A DNA stretch of 64,000 nucleotides from Halobacillus faecis (GTDB lineage: Bacteria > Bacillota > Bacilli > Bacillales > Halobacillaceae): contig NZ_BJYD01000021.1 in assembly GCF_007991335.1 (NCBI RefSeq), positions 1-64,000 on the forward strand, written 5' to 3'. The notes under the pieces are model-generated. The model was not told the origin of the DNA and did no database searches. It was given only the letters and a program-made list of their open reading frames with translations. Each line of letters opens with the position of its first letter. Position 1 is the stretch's first letter. Shown here one piece after another: positions 8,372 through 18,058 of the stretch. The translations under genes were made by a program, and so were the position numbers.

Positions 8372-9526
8372 ATGAAAATTTTACACACGGCTGACTGGCA
8401 TTTGGGGAAAATCGTGAACTATGTACATATGACGGAAGACCAGCGCCATATCCTTCAAAAGTTCGTTGAAATTGTAGGCAGAGAAAAGCCGGATGTCATT
8501 ATTATTGCCGGGGATCTCTACGATCGCTCAATTCCACCCAAACAAGCGGTGGAATTGCTGAATGAAACGTTAACGACACTTATTAATGACTACCAGGTTC
8601 CTGTACTTGCCATTTCAGGTAACCATGACAGTCCCGATCGGCTGAACTTTGGGAGTCAAATGTTCAGGAAACAAGGGCTCTTTTTAGATACAAAAATAAA
8701 AAAGGATAGAGAGCCTGTGACGTTGTACGATCAAGACGGACCTGTTCATTTTCACTTGATTCCTTACGTAGAACCAGCTGAAGTGGCTTATGCGTTTGAA
8801 GATGAAAGTATTAAAACCCACCAACAGGCAGCAGAAGCTTTGATTAATGATATCGAGCAGCGCTTTAACATGGCCGATCGTCATGTATGGATTGGCCACT
8901 CCTTTTTGGCTGGGGGAATGGAGTCGGAATCTGAAGAGAGGCTTTCCATGATTGGTGGGAGTCCTTACGTGGACGCCCGTTTATTCAAAGCTTTTTCTTA
9001 TGTCGCCCTTGGCCACCTTCATCAGCCTCAAAGAGTAACAGAGGATTATATAAGGTACAGCGGCTCCATTTTGAAATACTCCTTTTCTGAAGTTAATCAT
9101 GAAAAATCTGTGACGATGGTTCACATGGATCAAGAAGGATCCTGCGAATGGGAAAAGATTCCACTCACTCCAATCAGAGACTTCCAAGTCATTGAAGGTT
9201 ACTTCGAAGACCTGCTTGTTGGAGAAGCCACCGACAACCCTGAAAACTACCTGCACGTACGCCTCTTAGATGATGGACAGCTTGTGGATCCTATGGGCAA
9301 ATTACGTAAAGTTTACCCGAATATCCTTCATTTGGAAAGGCGAAGGTCAAAGACGAACCTGCAAATGGAAGAACTTCAGGAAGTCAAAAAGCGCCAAAAG
9401 CTATCACACGCTGATCTTTTCGCTTCTTTCTATGAAGATATTAAAGGGGAATCCATACCTTCAGAACGGAAAGAATTGATTGAACAAGCCATAGATAAGT
9501 TAAGGAAAGAAGAGAGGGGGAAATAA
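8372..9526 (+). CDS. sbcD: Nuclease SbcCD subunit D (Mre11-like)
   Basis: The nuclease partner of SbcC. The complex cuts DNA hairpins and ends blocked by protein, acting in double-strand break repair and on palindromes. The protein has 384 residues. Metallophosphoesterase ligands are all visible: Asp8 and His10 (ADWHLG), Asp48 (GDLYDRS), Asn84-His85-Asp86 (GNHDSP), then WIGHSFL and GHLHQPQ. The ATG follows GAGAGGTGG. One base separates its stop from the sbcC start, so expression is coupled. Confidence 0.96.
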   Translation: MKILHTADWHLGKIVNYVHMTEDQRHILQKFVEIVGREKPDVIIIAGDLYDRSIPPKQAVELLNETLTTLINDYQVPVLAISGNHDSPDRLNFGSQMFRKQGLFLDTKIKKDREPVTLYDQDGPVHFHLIPYVEPAEVAYAFEDESIKTHQQAAEALINDIEQRFNMADRHVWIGHSFLAGGMESESEERLSMIGGSPYVDARLFKAFSYVALGHLHQPQRVTEDYIRYSGSILKYSFSEVNHEKSVTMVHMDQEGSCEWEKIPLTPIRDFQVIEGYFEDLLVGEATDNPENYLHVRLLDDGQLVDPMGKLRKVYPNILHLERRRSKTNLQMEELQEVKKRQKLSHADLFASFYEDIKGESIPSERKELIEQAIDKLRKEERGK

Positions 9527-9527
9527 G

Positions 9528-12500
9528 ATGAAAGCACTCACTCTGACGATGGCGGCTTTTGGTCCTTATCGACATAAACAAGTTGTTGATTTTACAACTT
9601 TAGGAGAAGAATCGATTTTCCTCATCACCGGTCCTACAGGAGCAGGAAAAACAACAATCTTTGATGCGATGTGTTTTGCCCTCTATGGACGGGCAAGTGG
9701 AAGTGATCGGGATCAGGACTCTATGCGTAGTCATTTCGCAGATTCAGAAGAGCCGACCTATGTAGAATTCACTTTCGAATTGCGCGGCAAGACGTATCGA
9801 ATTGTACGGATGCCGAAGCAGATGAAAAAAAAGGAGCGCGGGGAAGGGTGGAAAGAAGACCCGGCCCGGGCCGATTTTTATATCCATCAAGGGGAAGAAG
9901 AGAAACTGGTAGCATCAAAGATTAAAGAAGTGAACGAATATATTGAAGACATTCTGGGTCTTGATTATGAACAATTCCGAAAAATGATTATGATTCCCCA
10001 AGGGGAATTCCGTAAGCTGATTTCTGAGAATAGTAAAGAGAGAGAGGAAATCCTGCAACGCATCTTCAAAACGGAGTTTTTCGCAGAAGTGACCGATCAC
10101 TTCAAGAAACAGTCGAAGGAACTGGAAACAGAGATCAACCAATTTGAATGGAAAATTTCTCAGGAGAAAGAGAGGATCGTTTGGGGAGAAGAGACCGACA
10201 TTGAGATAGAAAATGAAGAACTCTCAAAGGTTCGGGAACGACTCAATCACCGGATCGATCGTCAAAAACAACTCATTTCTGATGAAAAAAGCTATGTGAA
10301 TCAACTCCAGCAAACGACAGAGCACTTGCAAAACCAATACTATAAATCAAAGCAACTCCTGGATTTATTTGAAGAAAGGGACAAGTTGTCCACGGAGAAT
10401 CAGAAACTTAAAGAACATTCACCTGTCATCAAAGTTCTGGAGGAAGAGCATGCCGAAGCTAAACGGGCAGCTCAGGTTCGTCCTTATGAGAAGCAGTATG
10501 AAGAACGAAAAACAGAGCTTGACCAGCTCCGCGAGAGTCAGAAAAAGAGAGAAGAAACATACAACCGTGTAAAGTCAGAGTTTGATTGGGTTCAGGAAGA
10601 GTATGCTAAAAAAGCAGATCAACAAGAAGAACGCGACAGGTTGAAAGAAGCCTGGCAACAAAAACTAAAAGAAAAAGAGCATTTGGAAGACTTCCAGAAA
10701 AAGAGTCAAGGACTGGAAAATCTCGAGAAAAAGATGGCCGATAATCATCGTTCCCTTTCAGATTTAAAGGAGACGGAACATAAGATTCATGAAAACACGA
10801 AATGGATGAAAGAAAAAATAAAAGGCGAAAGGTCTTTAAGTGAAGCGGCTTATGAGAAAAAGCAGGCCTATCAATCATTGAAAACCAGAAAGGAAATCGT
10901 TGAACGTTTATCCAAAGAGTGGTTGCAGTTGGCTAAGCTACGCACACAATATCAGTCAGTCTCTAAACACTATCAGGAGAAGAAACAAACGTTACAGTCA
11001 ACAAAAGAGTCTTACGAAAAAGCGTTGGATGATATTAGAAAACATCATGCCTACACCCTATCCTTACATTTAAGCGATGGTAAACCGTGCCCGGTCTGCG
11101 GATCATCTGAACATCCAGAAACGGCCGGGAAACCGGATGGTGTAATGAGTGAAGAACAGGTCGACAGGCTTAGAAAGCGCTATAAAGAAGTGGAACAATC
11201 TTTCGAAAAGGCTCAGGATGAATTGATACAGGTGAAATCCGAAGGGGAAGCACAGCGGCAACTGACGGAGAGCATTTGGAGCGATCTAGAAATGAAACAG
11301 GACCTTTCTGAAGATGCGATTGAAAAAGAAAGACAGACCTGCGCAGGGAAGATGGAAAAAATACTGGAAGAATATAACGATCTTAAAGGGAAAATTGAAG
11401 AGATACAGGCGATCGAAAAGAAAATGGACGAGATGGACCAACAATTGGAATCCCTGCAAGGAAAAAAAGACGCGCTTCAGCAAACAATCAATGAACAGCA
11501 GCAAAAACAAACCAAACGAAAAACAGAATTGGAATCACTAGAAGAAAACTTACCTTCGTTGACGGTGCGCCCTGATCAATTGGTTGAAGAAGCAGCAAAG
11601 CTTGAACGTGCATATAAAGATGCGGATAAGAATTGGAAAGATACCCAAAACTTATATCAAAGAAAACGGGACGAATGGCAAAAGATCCAAACATCTGTAG
11701 AAGAAGGACAAAACTACTTGGAGCAAGGGAAAAAGGCTTTAGAACAACGAAAAACAGAATTTGATCAAACGCTTGTTCAATTTTCATTTGGTTCGATCGA
11801 GGATTATCAATCGTCCATTAGAACTCCTCAAAAGATGGAACAAATGATGAATGAAATACAACAGTATCGCCAACGAGTACATGTCGTCCATGAGCAATTG
11901 GAGGAGTTGAATGAAAAGCTCAATGATCAAGAGAGGCCAGAATTATCCAACGTACAAGAGAAATTAGAAGAAATGCAGGAAAAACTGAACGAGCAGCGGG
12001 GATTGGTCAATCAACTAAACATTTCACTGCAACAAAATGAAGCCATACGAGAAAACATCCAGAGACTGGTAGAAGAACAAGGAGAGCTCGCAGCAAAATA
12101 TTATGATATTGCTGAATTGGCTCAAATCGCAAACGGGGACAATCACTTACGCCTCTCTTTGGAAAGGTATGTACTGGCTTCTTACTTGGATGAAATTCTT
12201 ATCCAGGCCAATTTGCGCTTAGATCAAATGACGGACCACCGTTATCAACTGATCCGGAGCGATTCAATTGCGAAGCGAGGGGCACAAAGTGGGCTCGATC
12301 TTGAAGTCATTGACCATCATACAGGACAACAGCGTTCAGTGAGAACATTATCTGGTGGGGAAGGCTTTAAAACATCCCTAAGCTTAGCTCTCGGAATGGC
12401 CGATGTTGTTCAGGCCCATGCTGGTGGTGTTCAGTTGGACACATTGTTCATTGATGAAGGTTTCGGAACACTGGATGATCTTTCTTTGGAACAAGCGATT

Positions 12501-12641
12501 GGCTGTCTTAGAGGTCTCCAGGACGGCAACCGGATGCTCGGGATTATTTCCCATGTGCAGCAATTGAAAGAGGAAATACCTGCGAAATTACAAATAGAAT
12601 CAGGACCGGAAGGATCAAAAGTTAAATTTGTCTTTCAATAA
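9528..12641 (+). CDS. sbcC: Nuclease SbcCD subunit C (Rad50-like ATPase)
   Basis: The SMC-like ATPase of the SbcCD nuclease. Its 1037 residues hold an N-terminal ATPase half with Walker A GPTGAGKTT at 35-43, a long coiled coil rich in Glu, Lys and Gln, the zinc hook CPVC near 521-524, a second coiled coil, and a C-terminal half with the LSGGEGFKTSL signature near 942 and Walker B LFIDEGFGTLD near 972. These are all the parts expected for activity. GAGGGGG precedes the ATG. The gene ends the yozE-sbcD-sbcC unit. Confidence 0.97.
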   Translation: MKALTLTMAAFGPYRHKQVVDFTTLGEESIFLITGPTGAGKTTIFDAMCFALYGRASGSDRDQDSMRSHFADSEEPTYVEFTFELRGKTYRIVRMPKQMKKKERGEGWKEDPARADFYIHQGEEEKLVASKIKEVNEYIEDILGLDYEQFRKMIMIPQGEFRKLISENSKEREEILQRIFKTEFFAEVTDHFKKQSKELETEINQFEWKISQEKERIVWGEETDIEIENEELSKVRERLNHRIDRQKQLISDEKSYVNQLQQTTEHLQNQYYKSKQLLDLFEERDKLSTENQKLKEHSPVIKVLEEEHAEAKRAAQVRPYEKQYEERKTELDQLRESQKKREETYNRVKSEFDWVQEEYAKKADQQEERDRLKEAWQQKLKEKEHLEDFQKKSQGLENLEKKMADNHRSLSDLKETEHKIHENTKWMKEKIKGERSLSEAAYEKKQAYQSLKTRKEIVERLSKEWLQLAKLRTQYQSVSKHYQEKKQTLQSTKESYEKALDDIRKHHAYTLSLHLSDGKPCPVCGSSEHPETAGKPDGVMSEEQVDRLRKRYKEVEQSFEKAQDELIQVKSEGEAQRQLTESIWSDLEMKQDLSEDAIEKERQTCAGKMEKILEEYNDLKGKIEEIQAIEKKMDEMDQQLESLQGKKDALQQTINEQQQKQTKRKTELESLEENLPSLTVRPDQLVEEAAKLERAYKDADKNWKDTQNLYQRKRDEWQKIQTSVEEGQNYLEQGKKALEQRKTEFDQTLVQFSFGSIEDYQSSIRTPQKMEQMMNEIQQYRQRVHVVHEQLEELNEKLNDQERPELSNVQEKLEEMQEKLNEQRGLVNQLNISLQQNEAIRENIQRLVEEQGELAAKYYDIAELAQIANGDNHLRLSLERYVLASYLDEILIQANLRLDQMTDHRYQLIRSDSIAKRGAQSGLDLEVIDHHTGQQRSVRTLSGGEGFKTSLSLALGMADVVQAHAGGVQLDTLFIDEGFGTLDDLSLEQAIGCLRGLQDGNRMLGIISHVQQLKEEIPAKLQIESGPEGSKVKFVFQ

Positions 12642-12820
12642 GGTAAGGAATATTTCCCGCTTTAGGTAAGAATTTGTGTGAAGAAACGCCACCGTTCAAC
12701 AGCAGTCTCCAAATTCTATGTTTCTATAATGGAAATAAAGAAAAACTTGTGTCATATTATGCGCTTGCCCGGGAAATATCTGAAACATAATCAGTGATTG
12801 TTCATAGAGGAGGTGTTCGG

Positions 12821-13525
12821 ATGTTCCTGCCAACGAATGATTGGGAACTTCGTCTGCACGACGAGTTTAAAAAAGATTATTTCAAAGATTTACAAAGTGT
12901 GTTAGAGAGAGAATATAAAGACAACTCTATCCATCCTGCTTGGGAAGATGTATTCGCAGCCCTCCAGTACACATCATATGAGTCAGCGAAAGTTGTGATT
13001 CTAGGGCAGGATCCCTATCACGGAAAGAACCAGGCTCATGGCCTCAGTTTTTCAGTTCAACCCGGCAACCGCATCCCGCCGTCCCTTCGTAATATCTACA
13101 AAGAACTAGAAGCGGATCTAGGTGTGCACCCCCCGAATCATGGCTTCCTCCGTCCTTGGGCAGAACAGGGAGTGCTTCTTTTAAATGATGTCTTAACAGT
13201 AAGGGAGGGGGAAGCAAATTCTCACAGAGGGCTAGGGTGGGAAACGTTCACCGATGCTGTCATCCAATCATTGAATGAAAGAAAGAAGCCGATGGTATTC
13301 TTCTTATGGGGGAAACATGCACAAAAGAAAGGGGCGTTCATCGATCGTGAAAAACATCTGGTGGTGACTTCTTCCCATCCCAGTCCTTTTGCAGCACATA
13401 GAGGCTTTTTCGGAAGTCGGCCCTTTTCTCAGGCGAATATGTTTTTATCCAGTAACGGAATGGATCCGGTGGATTGGTCGCTCCCCCATATGAGCACAGA
13501 GACAGGAGCCCAAACCAGTTCATAA
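12821..13525 (+). CDS. ung: Uracil-DNA glycosylase
   Basis: It removes uracil from DNA as the first step of base-excision repair. The protein has 234 residues and belongs to UDG family 1. The catalytic water-activating Asp64 is in ILGQDPYHG (with His67), the uracil-binding FSV block follows, and the second active loop HPSPFAAHRGF is near residue 187. The start is ATG 12821, with GAGGAGGTG ending about five bases before it; a longer reading from 12794 has no site. It stands alone in a 180-bp gap from sbcC. Confidence 0.97.
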   Translation: MFLPTNDWELRLHDEFKKDYFKDLQSVLEREYKDNSIHPAWEDVFAALQYTSYESAKVVILGQDPYHGKNQAHGLSFSVQPGNRIPPSLRNIYKELEADLGVHPPNHGFLRPWAEQGVLLLNDVLTVREGEANSHRGLGWETFTDAVIQSLNERKKPMVFFLWGKHAQKKGAFIDREKHLVVTSSHPSPFAAHRGFFGSRPFSQANMFLSSNGMDPVDWSLPHMSTETGAQTSS

Positions 13526-13569
13526 AAAAGGCATATGCTAGAGTATTCTAATGTTTCGGAGGGGTTTTT

Positions 13570-14118
13570 ATGTTTCCGACAGGTCAACCGCCTTTCCCTC
13601 CTATGGGCCAGTTTCCAGGGTTTCAGCAAGCTGCACCGCAAATGATGCGGTCGATGGCTCCGTATATAAATGCAGGAACTCGGGGGTTCGGAGGCTTTAG
13701 TGGCTTTGGTGCTCCAGGCTTTTTAGGAAATACAGGTTTCGGTTCTGGATTCCCGGGGGTTCTTGGTGGAGGTGGAGGTACTGGTTTTGGTGCACAGGCT
13801 CTTGGTGCTGCAGGTACAGCTGCAAAGTCAGGAGGAGTTGGGTGGCTCGGTCATATGCAGACGGCCCTAAAAGCCATGCAATCGGCAGCACCTATGATGC
13901 AGCAATACGGACCGATGCTCAAAAACATCCCAGCCATGATCAATATGATGAAAATCATGAATGAACCAGACGACGATGATGATGAGAGTCTCGTGTCATT
14001 GGATGAAAGCAGTGAAAAGACTTCTGTTTCTCAAGATTGGGAATCCACCAGTGTGCTTGAAAAGAAGAAAGTGAAAAAACGATCTCAAGGTGCATCACAG
14101 CCTAAACTATTCATTTAG
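13570..14118 (+). CDS. yqfQ: YqfQ/VrrA family protein
   Basis: A 182-residue low-complexity protein. Residues 1-85 are rich in Gly, Phe, Pro and Ala (FPTGQPPFPP, then Gly-Phe repeats), residues 90-140 are Met-rich with a hydrophobic helix (MMQQYGPMLKNIPAMINMMK), residues 140-155 are acidic, and the tail is Lys/Ser-rich ending QPKLFI. This order matches the YqfQ/VrrA family, named after the Bacillus anthracis variable-repeat locus. The function is unknown. GGAGGGG precedes the ATG. The repeat-rich first half can vary in length between strains. Confidence 0.8.
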   Translation: MFPTGQPPFPPMGQFPGFQQAAPQMMRSMAPYINAGTRGFGGFSGFGAPGFLGNTGFGSGFPGVLGGGGGTGFGAQALGAAGTAAKSGGVGWLGHMQTALKAMQSAAPMMQQYGPMLKNIPAMINMMKIMNEPDDDDDESLVSLDESSEKTSVSQDWESTSVLEKKKVKKRSQGASQPKLFI

Positions 14119-14124
14119 GCTGTG
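14096..14124 (+). terminator. Hairpin over the yqfQ stop codon
   Basis: CACAGCCTAAA (14096-14106) pairs exactly with TTTAGGCTGTG (14114-14124) across the stop codon. The nearest T run (8 T) starts about 12 bases later, so termination here is plausible but not typical. Confidence 0.45.
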
Positions 14125-14215
14125 CGTGTAGCTTGATTTTTTTTGTGGAGTTAGCAAGAATAAGAACATAACCACATTATAGAAATCAGAGCCCATGCCT
14201 TTAGGAGGTTTTATA

Positions 14216-15175
14216 TTGAGTACACGATTAGAAAAAGCAACATTCGCAGGAGGATGCTTCTGGTGTATGGTCGAACCTTTCGATGAACGCCCTGGAATCG
14301 AATCCATTGTTTCAGGCTATACAGGGGGACATACAGAAGACCCGACATACATGCAGGTAGTCACTGAGACGACGGGGCACAGGGAAGCGGTACAGATCAC
14401 TTTCGACCCAGCCATTTTCCCTTATGAGCGGCTGGTTGAGCTATTTTGGCAGCAAATCGACCCTACAGATGCTGGTGGTCAATTCGCTGACCGAGGTCAC
14501 TCTTACACGACAGCCATCTATTACCATAACGAAAGACAAAAGCAAGTGGCAGAAAAGAGTAAAAAAGAGCTTGCAGCATCTGGAAAATTCAAAGACCCGA
14601 TAGTAACAGAAATTCTGCCGGCTGAAACATTTTATCCAGCTGAAGATAAGCACCAGGATTATTATAAGAAGAATCGTTTTCATTACAAACGGTACAAAAA
14701 AGGGTCTGGACGAGCTGATTTTATAAAAGATCGATGGAGTTATGAAAAAGACCAGAAAGAATTAAAGCAGCGCCTTACTGATATTCAGTATAAAGTTACA
14801 CAGGAGAATGCGACAGAGCGCCCTTTTCAAAATGAATTTTTTGACCACGAAGATGAAGGCATCTATGTTGACATTGTTTCAGGAGAGCCGCTGTTCAGTT
14901 CGAAAGATAAATATGATGCGGGCTGTGGCTGGCCCAGCTTTACAAAGCCGATTGAAAAGCAGCAGGTGAAAGAAGAAGTCGATCGGTCTCATGGAATGTT
15001 CCGTACGGAAGTCCGAAGTGACCGGGCGGATTCTCATCTCGGCCATGTGTTCGAAGATGGACCGAAAGATCAAGGCGGGTTGCGCTATTGCATCAATTCT
15101 GCTGCTTTGCAGTTCATTCCTAAAGAAGATATGGAAGAAAAAGGGTATGGATATTTGACGTACCTTTTTGAGTGA
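14216..15175 (+). CDS. msrAB: Fused methionine sulfoxide reductase MsrA-MsrB
   Basis: A 319-residue fusion that reduces both stereoisomers of methionine sulfoxide. The MsrA half (about 1-160) has the catalytic GCFWC motif near residues 13-17, with GYTGG and TGHREAVQ. The MsrB half (about 180-319) has [10 protein letters not shown] and the catalytic Cys in RYCINSAA. I saw none of the CxxC pairs that bind zinc in some MsrB proteins. The start is TTG 14216, because TAGGAGGT lies seven bases before it; the upstream ATG 14195 would put that site inside the gene. A second MsrB, membrane-anchored, is at 40076. Confidence 0.93.
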   Translation: MSTRLEKATFAGGCFWCMVEPFDERPGIESIVSGYTGGHTEDPTYMQVVTETTGHREAVQITFDPAIFPYERLVELFWQQIDPTDAGGQFADRGHSYTTAIYYHNERQKQVAEKSKKELAASGKFKDPIVTEILPAETFYPAEDKHQDYYKKNRFHYKRYKKGSGRADFIKDRWSYEKDQKELKQRLTDIQYKVTQENATERPFQNEFFDHEDEGIYVDIVSGEPLFSSKDKYDAGCGWPSFTKPIEKQQVKEEVDRSHGMFRTEVRSDRADSHLGHVFEDGPKDQGGLRYCINSAALQFIPKEDMEEKGYGYLTYLFE

Positions 15176-15241
15176 AGTCCCACGGGTGCCCTTCTCACCT
15201 TTGATGATGATATAATGAAGGTAGTTTGAGGAGGTACCGAA

Positions 15242-15814
15242 TTGGGAAGGAAACGAATTCTTACAAAAGAAGAAATTTTAAATGAAACAGGTGCTTTGCT
15301 CAGGAGAGAGGGAATTCACGGAGTTCATTTTAAAAAACTCGCGGAGGAGCTCCAAGTGAGCAGAAGCACCCTTTACGAATATTTTAAGAATAAAGAAGAT
15401 CTCATTCTATCTTATATGAGAACGATGATGGAAGACATGACTGCTCAAATTGATGCGATTCCTGAAGAGGATGCGCCCAATCAAAAGCTATATCATTTAC
15501 TATTCATTTTTCTCGACCATGCAGAAACTCATCATATCGACCAAATGATCCGAGAGCTTCAGAGCAGTGACCATACCCTTGCTCTATTCTATCGCACAAA
15601 AATCCATGAAGACCTAATGGGAACGTATGACCAAATGCTGAAATGGATTGAAGATGCAAAGAGAACAGGTATTTGGAAGGATGATATAGAAAGTGAAATG
15701 GTTGCTGATCTCATTTTCCATTCCATATTATTTCCTACCAGACATAAATATGGGGTAAAAGAAATGACGGATCAACTTTTTAGAATGATTGAATATGGTT
15801 TGAAAAACGAATAA
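15242..15814 (+). CDS. TetR family transcriptional regulator
   Basis: A 190-residue repressor of the TetR family. The helix-turn-helix lies in residues 25-50 (FKKLAEELQVSRSTLYEYFKNK). The C-terminal half, which would bind a ligand, is not diagnostic. The start is TTG 15242 following GAGGAGGTACC. A terminator at 15820 separates it from the next gene, an AbrB-type membrane protein; whether it controls that gene is unknown. Confidence 0.88.
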   Translation: MGRKRILTKEEILNETGALLRREGIHGVHFKKLAEELQVSRSTLYEYFKNKEDLILSYMRTMMEDMTAQIDAIPEEDAPNQKLYHLLFIFLDHAETHHIDQMIRELQSSDHTLALFYRTKIHEDLMGTYDQMLKWIEDAKRTGIWKDDIESEMVADLIFHSILFPTRHKYGVKEMTDQLFRMIEYGLKNE

Positions 15815-15819
15815 ATATA

Positions 15820-15845
15820 CCGCTTCCCAAATGGGGAGCGGTTTC
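15820..15845 (+). terminator. Terminator after the TetR gene
   Basis: CCGCTTCCC and GGGGAGCGG form a stem followed by TTTC. The T run is short. Confidence 0.65.
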
Positions 15846-15899
15846 TTGTATTTCTCATTTTCTAATTCTTTTAGAATTTCTGAAAGGAGCGCTCGCTCC

Positions 15900-16928
15900 A
15901 TGAGACCTTCAAACAAAATGAAGACTTACTTAATTGCAGGGCCGGGCGGGCTTTTGTTCGATCTTTTGAACCTCCCGATCCCATGGATATTAGGGCCGTT
16001 TGTATTCATCGTACTTGCTAAATCATTCACTTCATTGGAATCGGAAGCAGCCCCGTCAACCAAAAATACGGCTTTCGTTTTACTAGGAATCCAGATTGGT
16101 CTTACATTCAGTGCGGAAACCTTTCGCTCTATCGGTCCTTATTTGGTTCCGTATACCATTCTAACATCAGCAATGATTGCGATCAGTTTACTAGCTGGTT
16201 GGTACATTTCCAAGTATGGGACTGTAGATACAACGACAGCGCTTGTAGGAAGCTCTCCAGGCGGACTGTCGGCCATGATTGCTGTGAGCGATTCAATGAA
16301 AGGGAATAGCGCACTTGTGACCATTTTCCATACATTACGTTTGATGAGCGTCCTGTTTATCATTCCTTTTTATGTCACACATGGGAATTTCGATGACTCA
16401 TCAACAGTTGTAGCTGGTGTATCGGGAGAGGTGAATAAAGGCTCTATCTATACCATCCCTTTATACTTGGTAGCTGCTTGGACAGGCTGGAAATGGAGAA
16501 AATGGATACCAGCCTCACTCGTCATCATTCCCATGCTTTTTGTAGGTTCTCTCCAGACCACTGGTGTCCCTTTTTATCCTTTACCAGAGCTGTTTTTCAC
16601 GCTTGCACAATTTCTTATAGGGGCATACTTAGGACATACGGTGTCTCTAAAAGAGATTATTTCAGCTGGAAAGACTTGCATAGCTTTCTTGGTTTTGGCT
16701 GTTTCCATGATAGGGGTAGGAATTGGAATGGCATTTTTATTGAGTTGGTGGACAACCATGGAAATTAAAACAGCTGTTTTGGCTCTCGCACCTGGAGGTC
16801 TGGTAGAGATGTCCATCACCGCTGAACAAACGGGTGGTGAACCTGCAATCGTCAGCTCCTTGCAGACGATTCGATTATTGATCATCGTCCTATTGCTTCC
16901 TATATTGTTCAAAAAGTTAAGAGCTTGA
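15900..16928 (+). CDS. AbrB family membrane protein
   Basis: A 342-residue integral membrane protein with about 10 hydrophobic segments. It shows the internal duplication and the repeated (P/A)GG(L/V) motifs of the AbrB membrane family (SSPGGLSAMIAVSD in the first half, LAPGGLVEMSITAEQTGG in the second). Members are often labelled ammonia monooxygenase, a name not supported by biochemistry; transport is more likely. It is unrelated to the DNA-binding AbrB. The start is ATG 15900, with AAAGGAG upstream. The palindrome GGAGCGCTCGCTCC at 15886-15899 covers that site and could hide it in a small hairpin. Confidence 0.82.
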   Translation: MRPSNKMKTYLIAGPGGLLFDLLNLPIPWILGPFVFIVLAKSFTSLESEAAPSTKNTAFVLLGIQIGLTFSAETFRSIGPYLVPYTILTSAMIAISLLAGWYISKYGTVDTTTALVGSSPGGLSAMIAVSDSMKGNSALVTIFHTLRLMSVLFIIPFYVTHGNFDDSSTVVAGVSGEVNKGSIYTIPLYLVAAWTGWKWRKWIPASLVIIPMLFVGSLQTTGVPFYPLPELFFTLAQFLIGAYLGHTVSLKEIISAGKTCIAFLVLAVSMIGVGIGMAFLLSWWTTMEIKTAVLALAPGGLVEMSITAEQTGGEPAIVSSLQTIRLLIIVLLLPILFKKLRA

Positions 16929-16931
16929 ACT

Positions 16932-16960
16932 TTGACATTATCTCGAATTAAAGATAAAAT
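16932..16960 (+). promoter_or_regulatory. SigA-type promoter of the carboxylesterase gene
   Basis: TTGACA (16932-16937), a 17-nt spacer and TAAAAT (16955-16960) lie about 70 bp before the ATG. Confidence 0.8.
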
Positions 16961-17027
16961 ATAAGAAGAATAGCTTAGTTATCCATAAAAATATTATGTA
17001 AATTAATGAAAGAAGGGATGAAGCACA

Positions 17028-17633
17028 ATGAATATGAAACACATTTTCCAAAGAGGAAATTCAGAACGGACTTTGCTTCTTCTTCATGGCACAGGAGGGA
17101 CAGAACAAGATTTGCTCCCGATTGCAAAGATGATTGATCCGGACGCCTCTGTCCTATCTGTAAGAGGGAATGTATCAGAAAATGGAATGCCGCGTTTTTT
17201 CAAACGTTTAAGAGAAGGAGTCTTCGATGAAGAGGACTTGATTGCCAGAACGGATGAATTGAATACTTTCCTAGAAGAGGCCAGTAATGAATATGGATTT
17301 GATCGTAACCAGGTCATTGCTGCCGGATATTCCAATGGGGCGAATATCGCAGGTAGCCTCTTGTTTCATTATAAAGAGAGCTTACGTGGGGCTTTGCTTT
17401 TTCATCCAATGGTGCCACGGAGAGGAATTGAACTCCCTGATCAAGCAGGTCTACCTGTATTTATCGGTGCTGGTGAAAATGACCCGATCTGTCCAGCTCA
17501 AGAAACCAAAGACTTAGAGGAGCTATTGACAGAGGCCGGAGCGGATGTAACTGTCCATTGGGAGCGTATGGGGCATCAATTGACTGAAAATGAAGTGAAA
17601 ACAGCGGCCGATTGGTATAAAGGTCAATTTTAA
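17028..17633 (+). CDS. Phospholipase/carboxylesterase (MhqD-like)
   Basis: A 201-residue alpha/beta hydrolase of the phospholipase/carboxylesterase type. Visible parts are the oxyanion loop LLHGTGGTEQD, the nucleophile elbow GYSNGAN (Ser near 105), the acid GAGENDPICP, and the His of ERMGHQLT. B. subtilis MhqD and YodD are in this group; the natural substrate is not known. It is a single gene with its own promoter. Confidence 0.85.
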   Translation: MNMKHIFQRGNSERTLLLLHGTGGTEQDLLPIAKMIDPDASVLSVRGNVSENGMPRFFKRLREGVFDEEDLIARTDELNTFLEEASNEYGFDRNQVIAAGYSNGANIAGSLLFHYKESLRGALLFHPMVPRRGIELPDQAGLPVFIGAGENDPICPAQETKDLEELLTEAGADVTVHWERMGHQLTENEVKTAADWYKGQF

Positions 17634-17645
17634 CCTCTTATTATA

Positions 17646-17674
17646 TTGAGTCCTCTCATTGTTCATTGTATGAT
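17646..17674 (+). promoter_or_regulatory. SigA-type promoter of the 67-residue protein gene
   Basis: TTGAGT (17646-17651), a 17-nt spacer and TATGAT (17669-17674) lie about 30 bp before the ATG at 17704. Confidence 0.7.
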
Positions 17675-17703
17675 AAGAACACGAAGAGCAAGGAGGATGT
17701 TCT

Positions 17704-17907
17704 ATGATTCATAAGAATTGGGAAAATAACGATACCATTAAACAAATCGAATGTGTTCATAACGACGCAAAAAAATTCGTCGTGAACAATGTGCTTACTC
17801 CAGGCAAAGTATATGATGTGAAAAACGAAAGTGAAGAATTTTACTTTGTCATTGATAATTCAGGCCGCATGGGCGGTTTTTATAAGGAGTATTTCAAAGA
17901 AGTGTAA
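17704..17907 (+). CDS. Small conserved-type protein, function unknown
   Basis: A 67-residue soluble protein starting MIHKNWENNDTIKQIECV. The sequence suggests a small beta-rich fold: alternating hydrophobic strands, VYDVKNESEEFYFVIDNSG, and an aromatic tail. The real gene is well marked by its own promoter, an AGGAGG site before the ATG and a strong terminator. I recognise no functional motif; it resembles small DUF proteins (DUF6501-like) of Bacillaceae, but I am not sure of the family name. Confidence 0.8.
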   Translation: MIHKNWENNDTIKQIECVHNDAKKFVVNNVLTPGKVYDVKNESEEFYFVIDNSGRMGGFYKEYFKEV

Positions 17908-17913
17908 ATGACT

Positions 17914-17946
17914 AAAAAAGCCAGGGACTTAAGTCCCTGGCTTTTT
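17914..17946 (+). terminator. Terminator, symmetric
   Basis: AAAAAGCCAGGGACTT is followed by its exact mirror AAGTCCCTGGCTTTTT, so it could work in both directions. It ends the unit of the 67-residue protein. Confidence 0.92.
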
Positions 17947-18058
17947 ATGTATATGTAAATTTCCTTTCAAGATTTCTATAGGAAATTGTTCTCAGGTTTA
18001 TACAAAAGATTAAGTAGGGTAAGGGTAACTAAAAAGTTCTTGAAAGGAAGAGTATGCC

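Noticed and set aside
15184-15197. CCCTTCTC as a SpoIIIE recognition sequence on the wrong strand
   Set aside because: A single octamer proves nothing; a proper count on both arms is needed and could not be done by eye.
16994-17004. TTATGTAAATT, similar to a XerD arm of dif
   Set aside because: The expected XerC arm before it does not match, and it lies in the leader of a normal gene within the + arm. The sequence at 44310 is far better in both arms and position.
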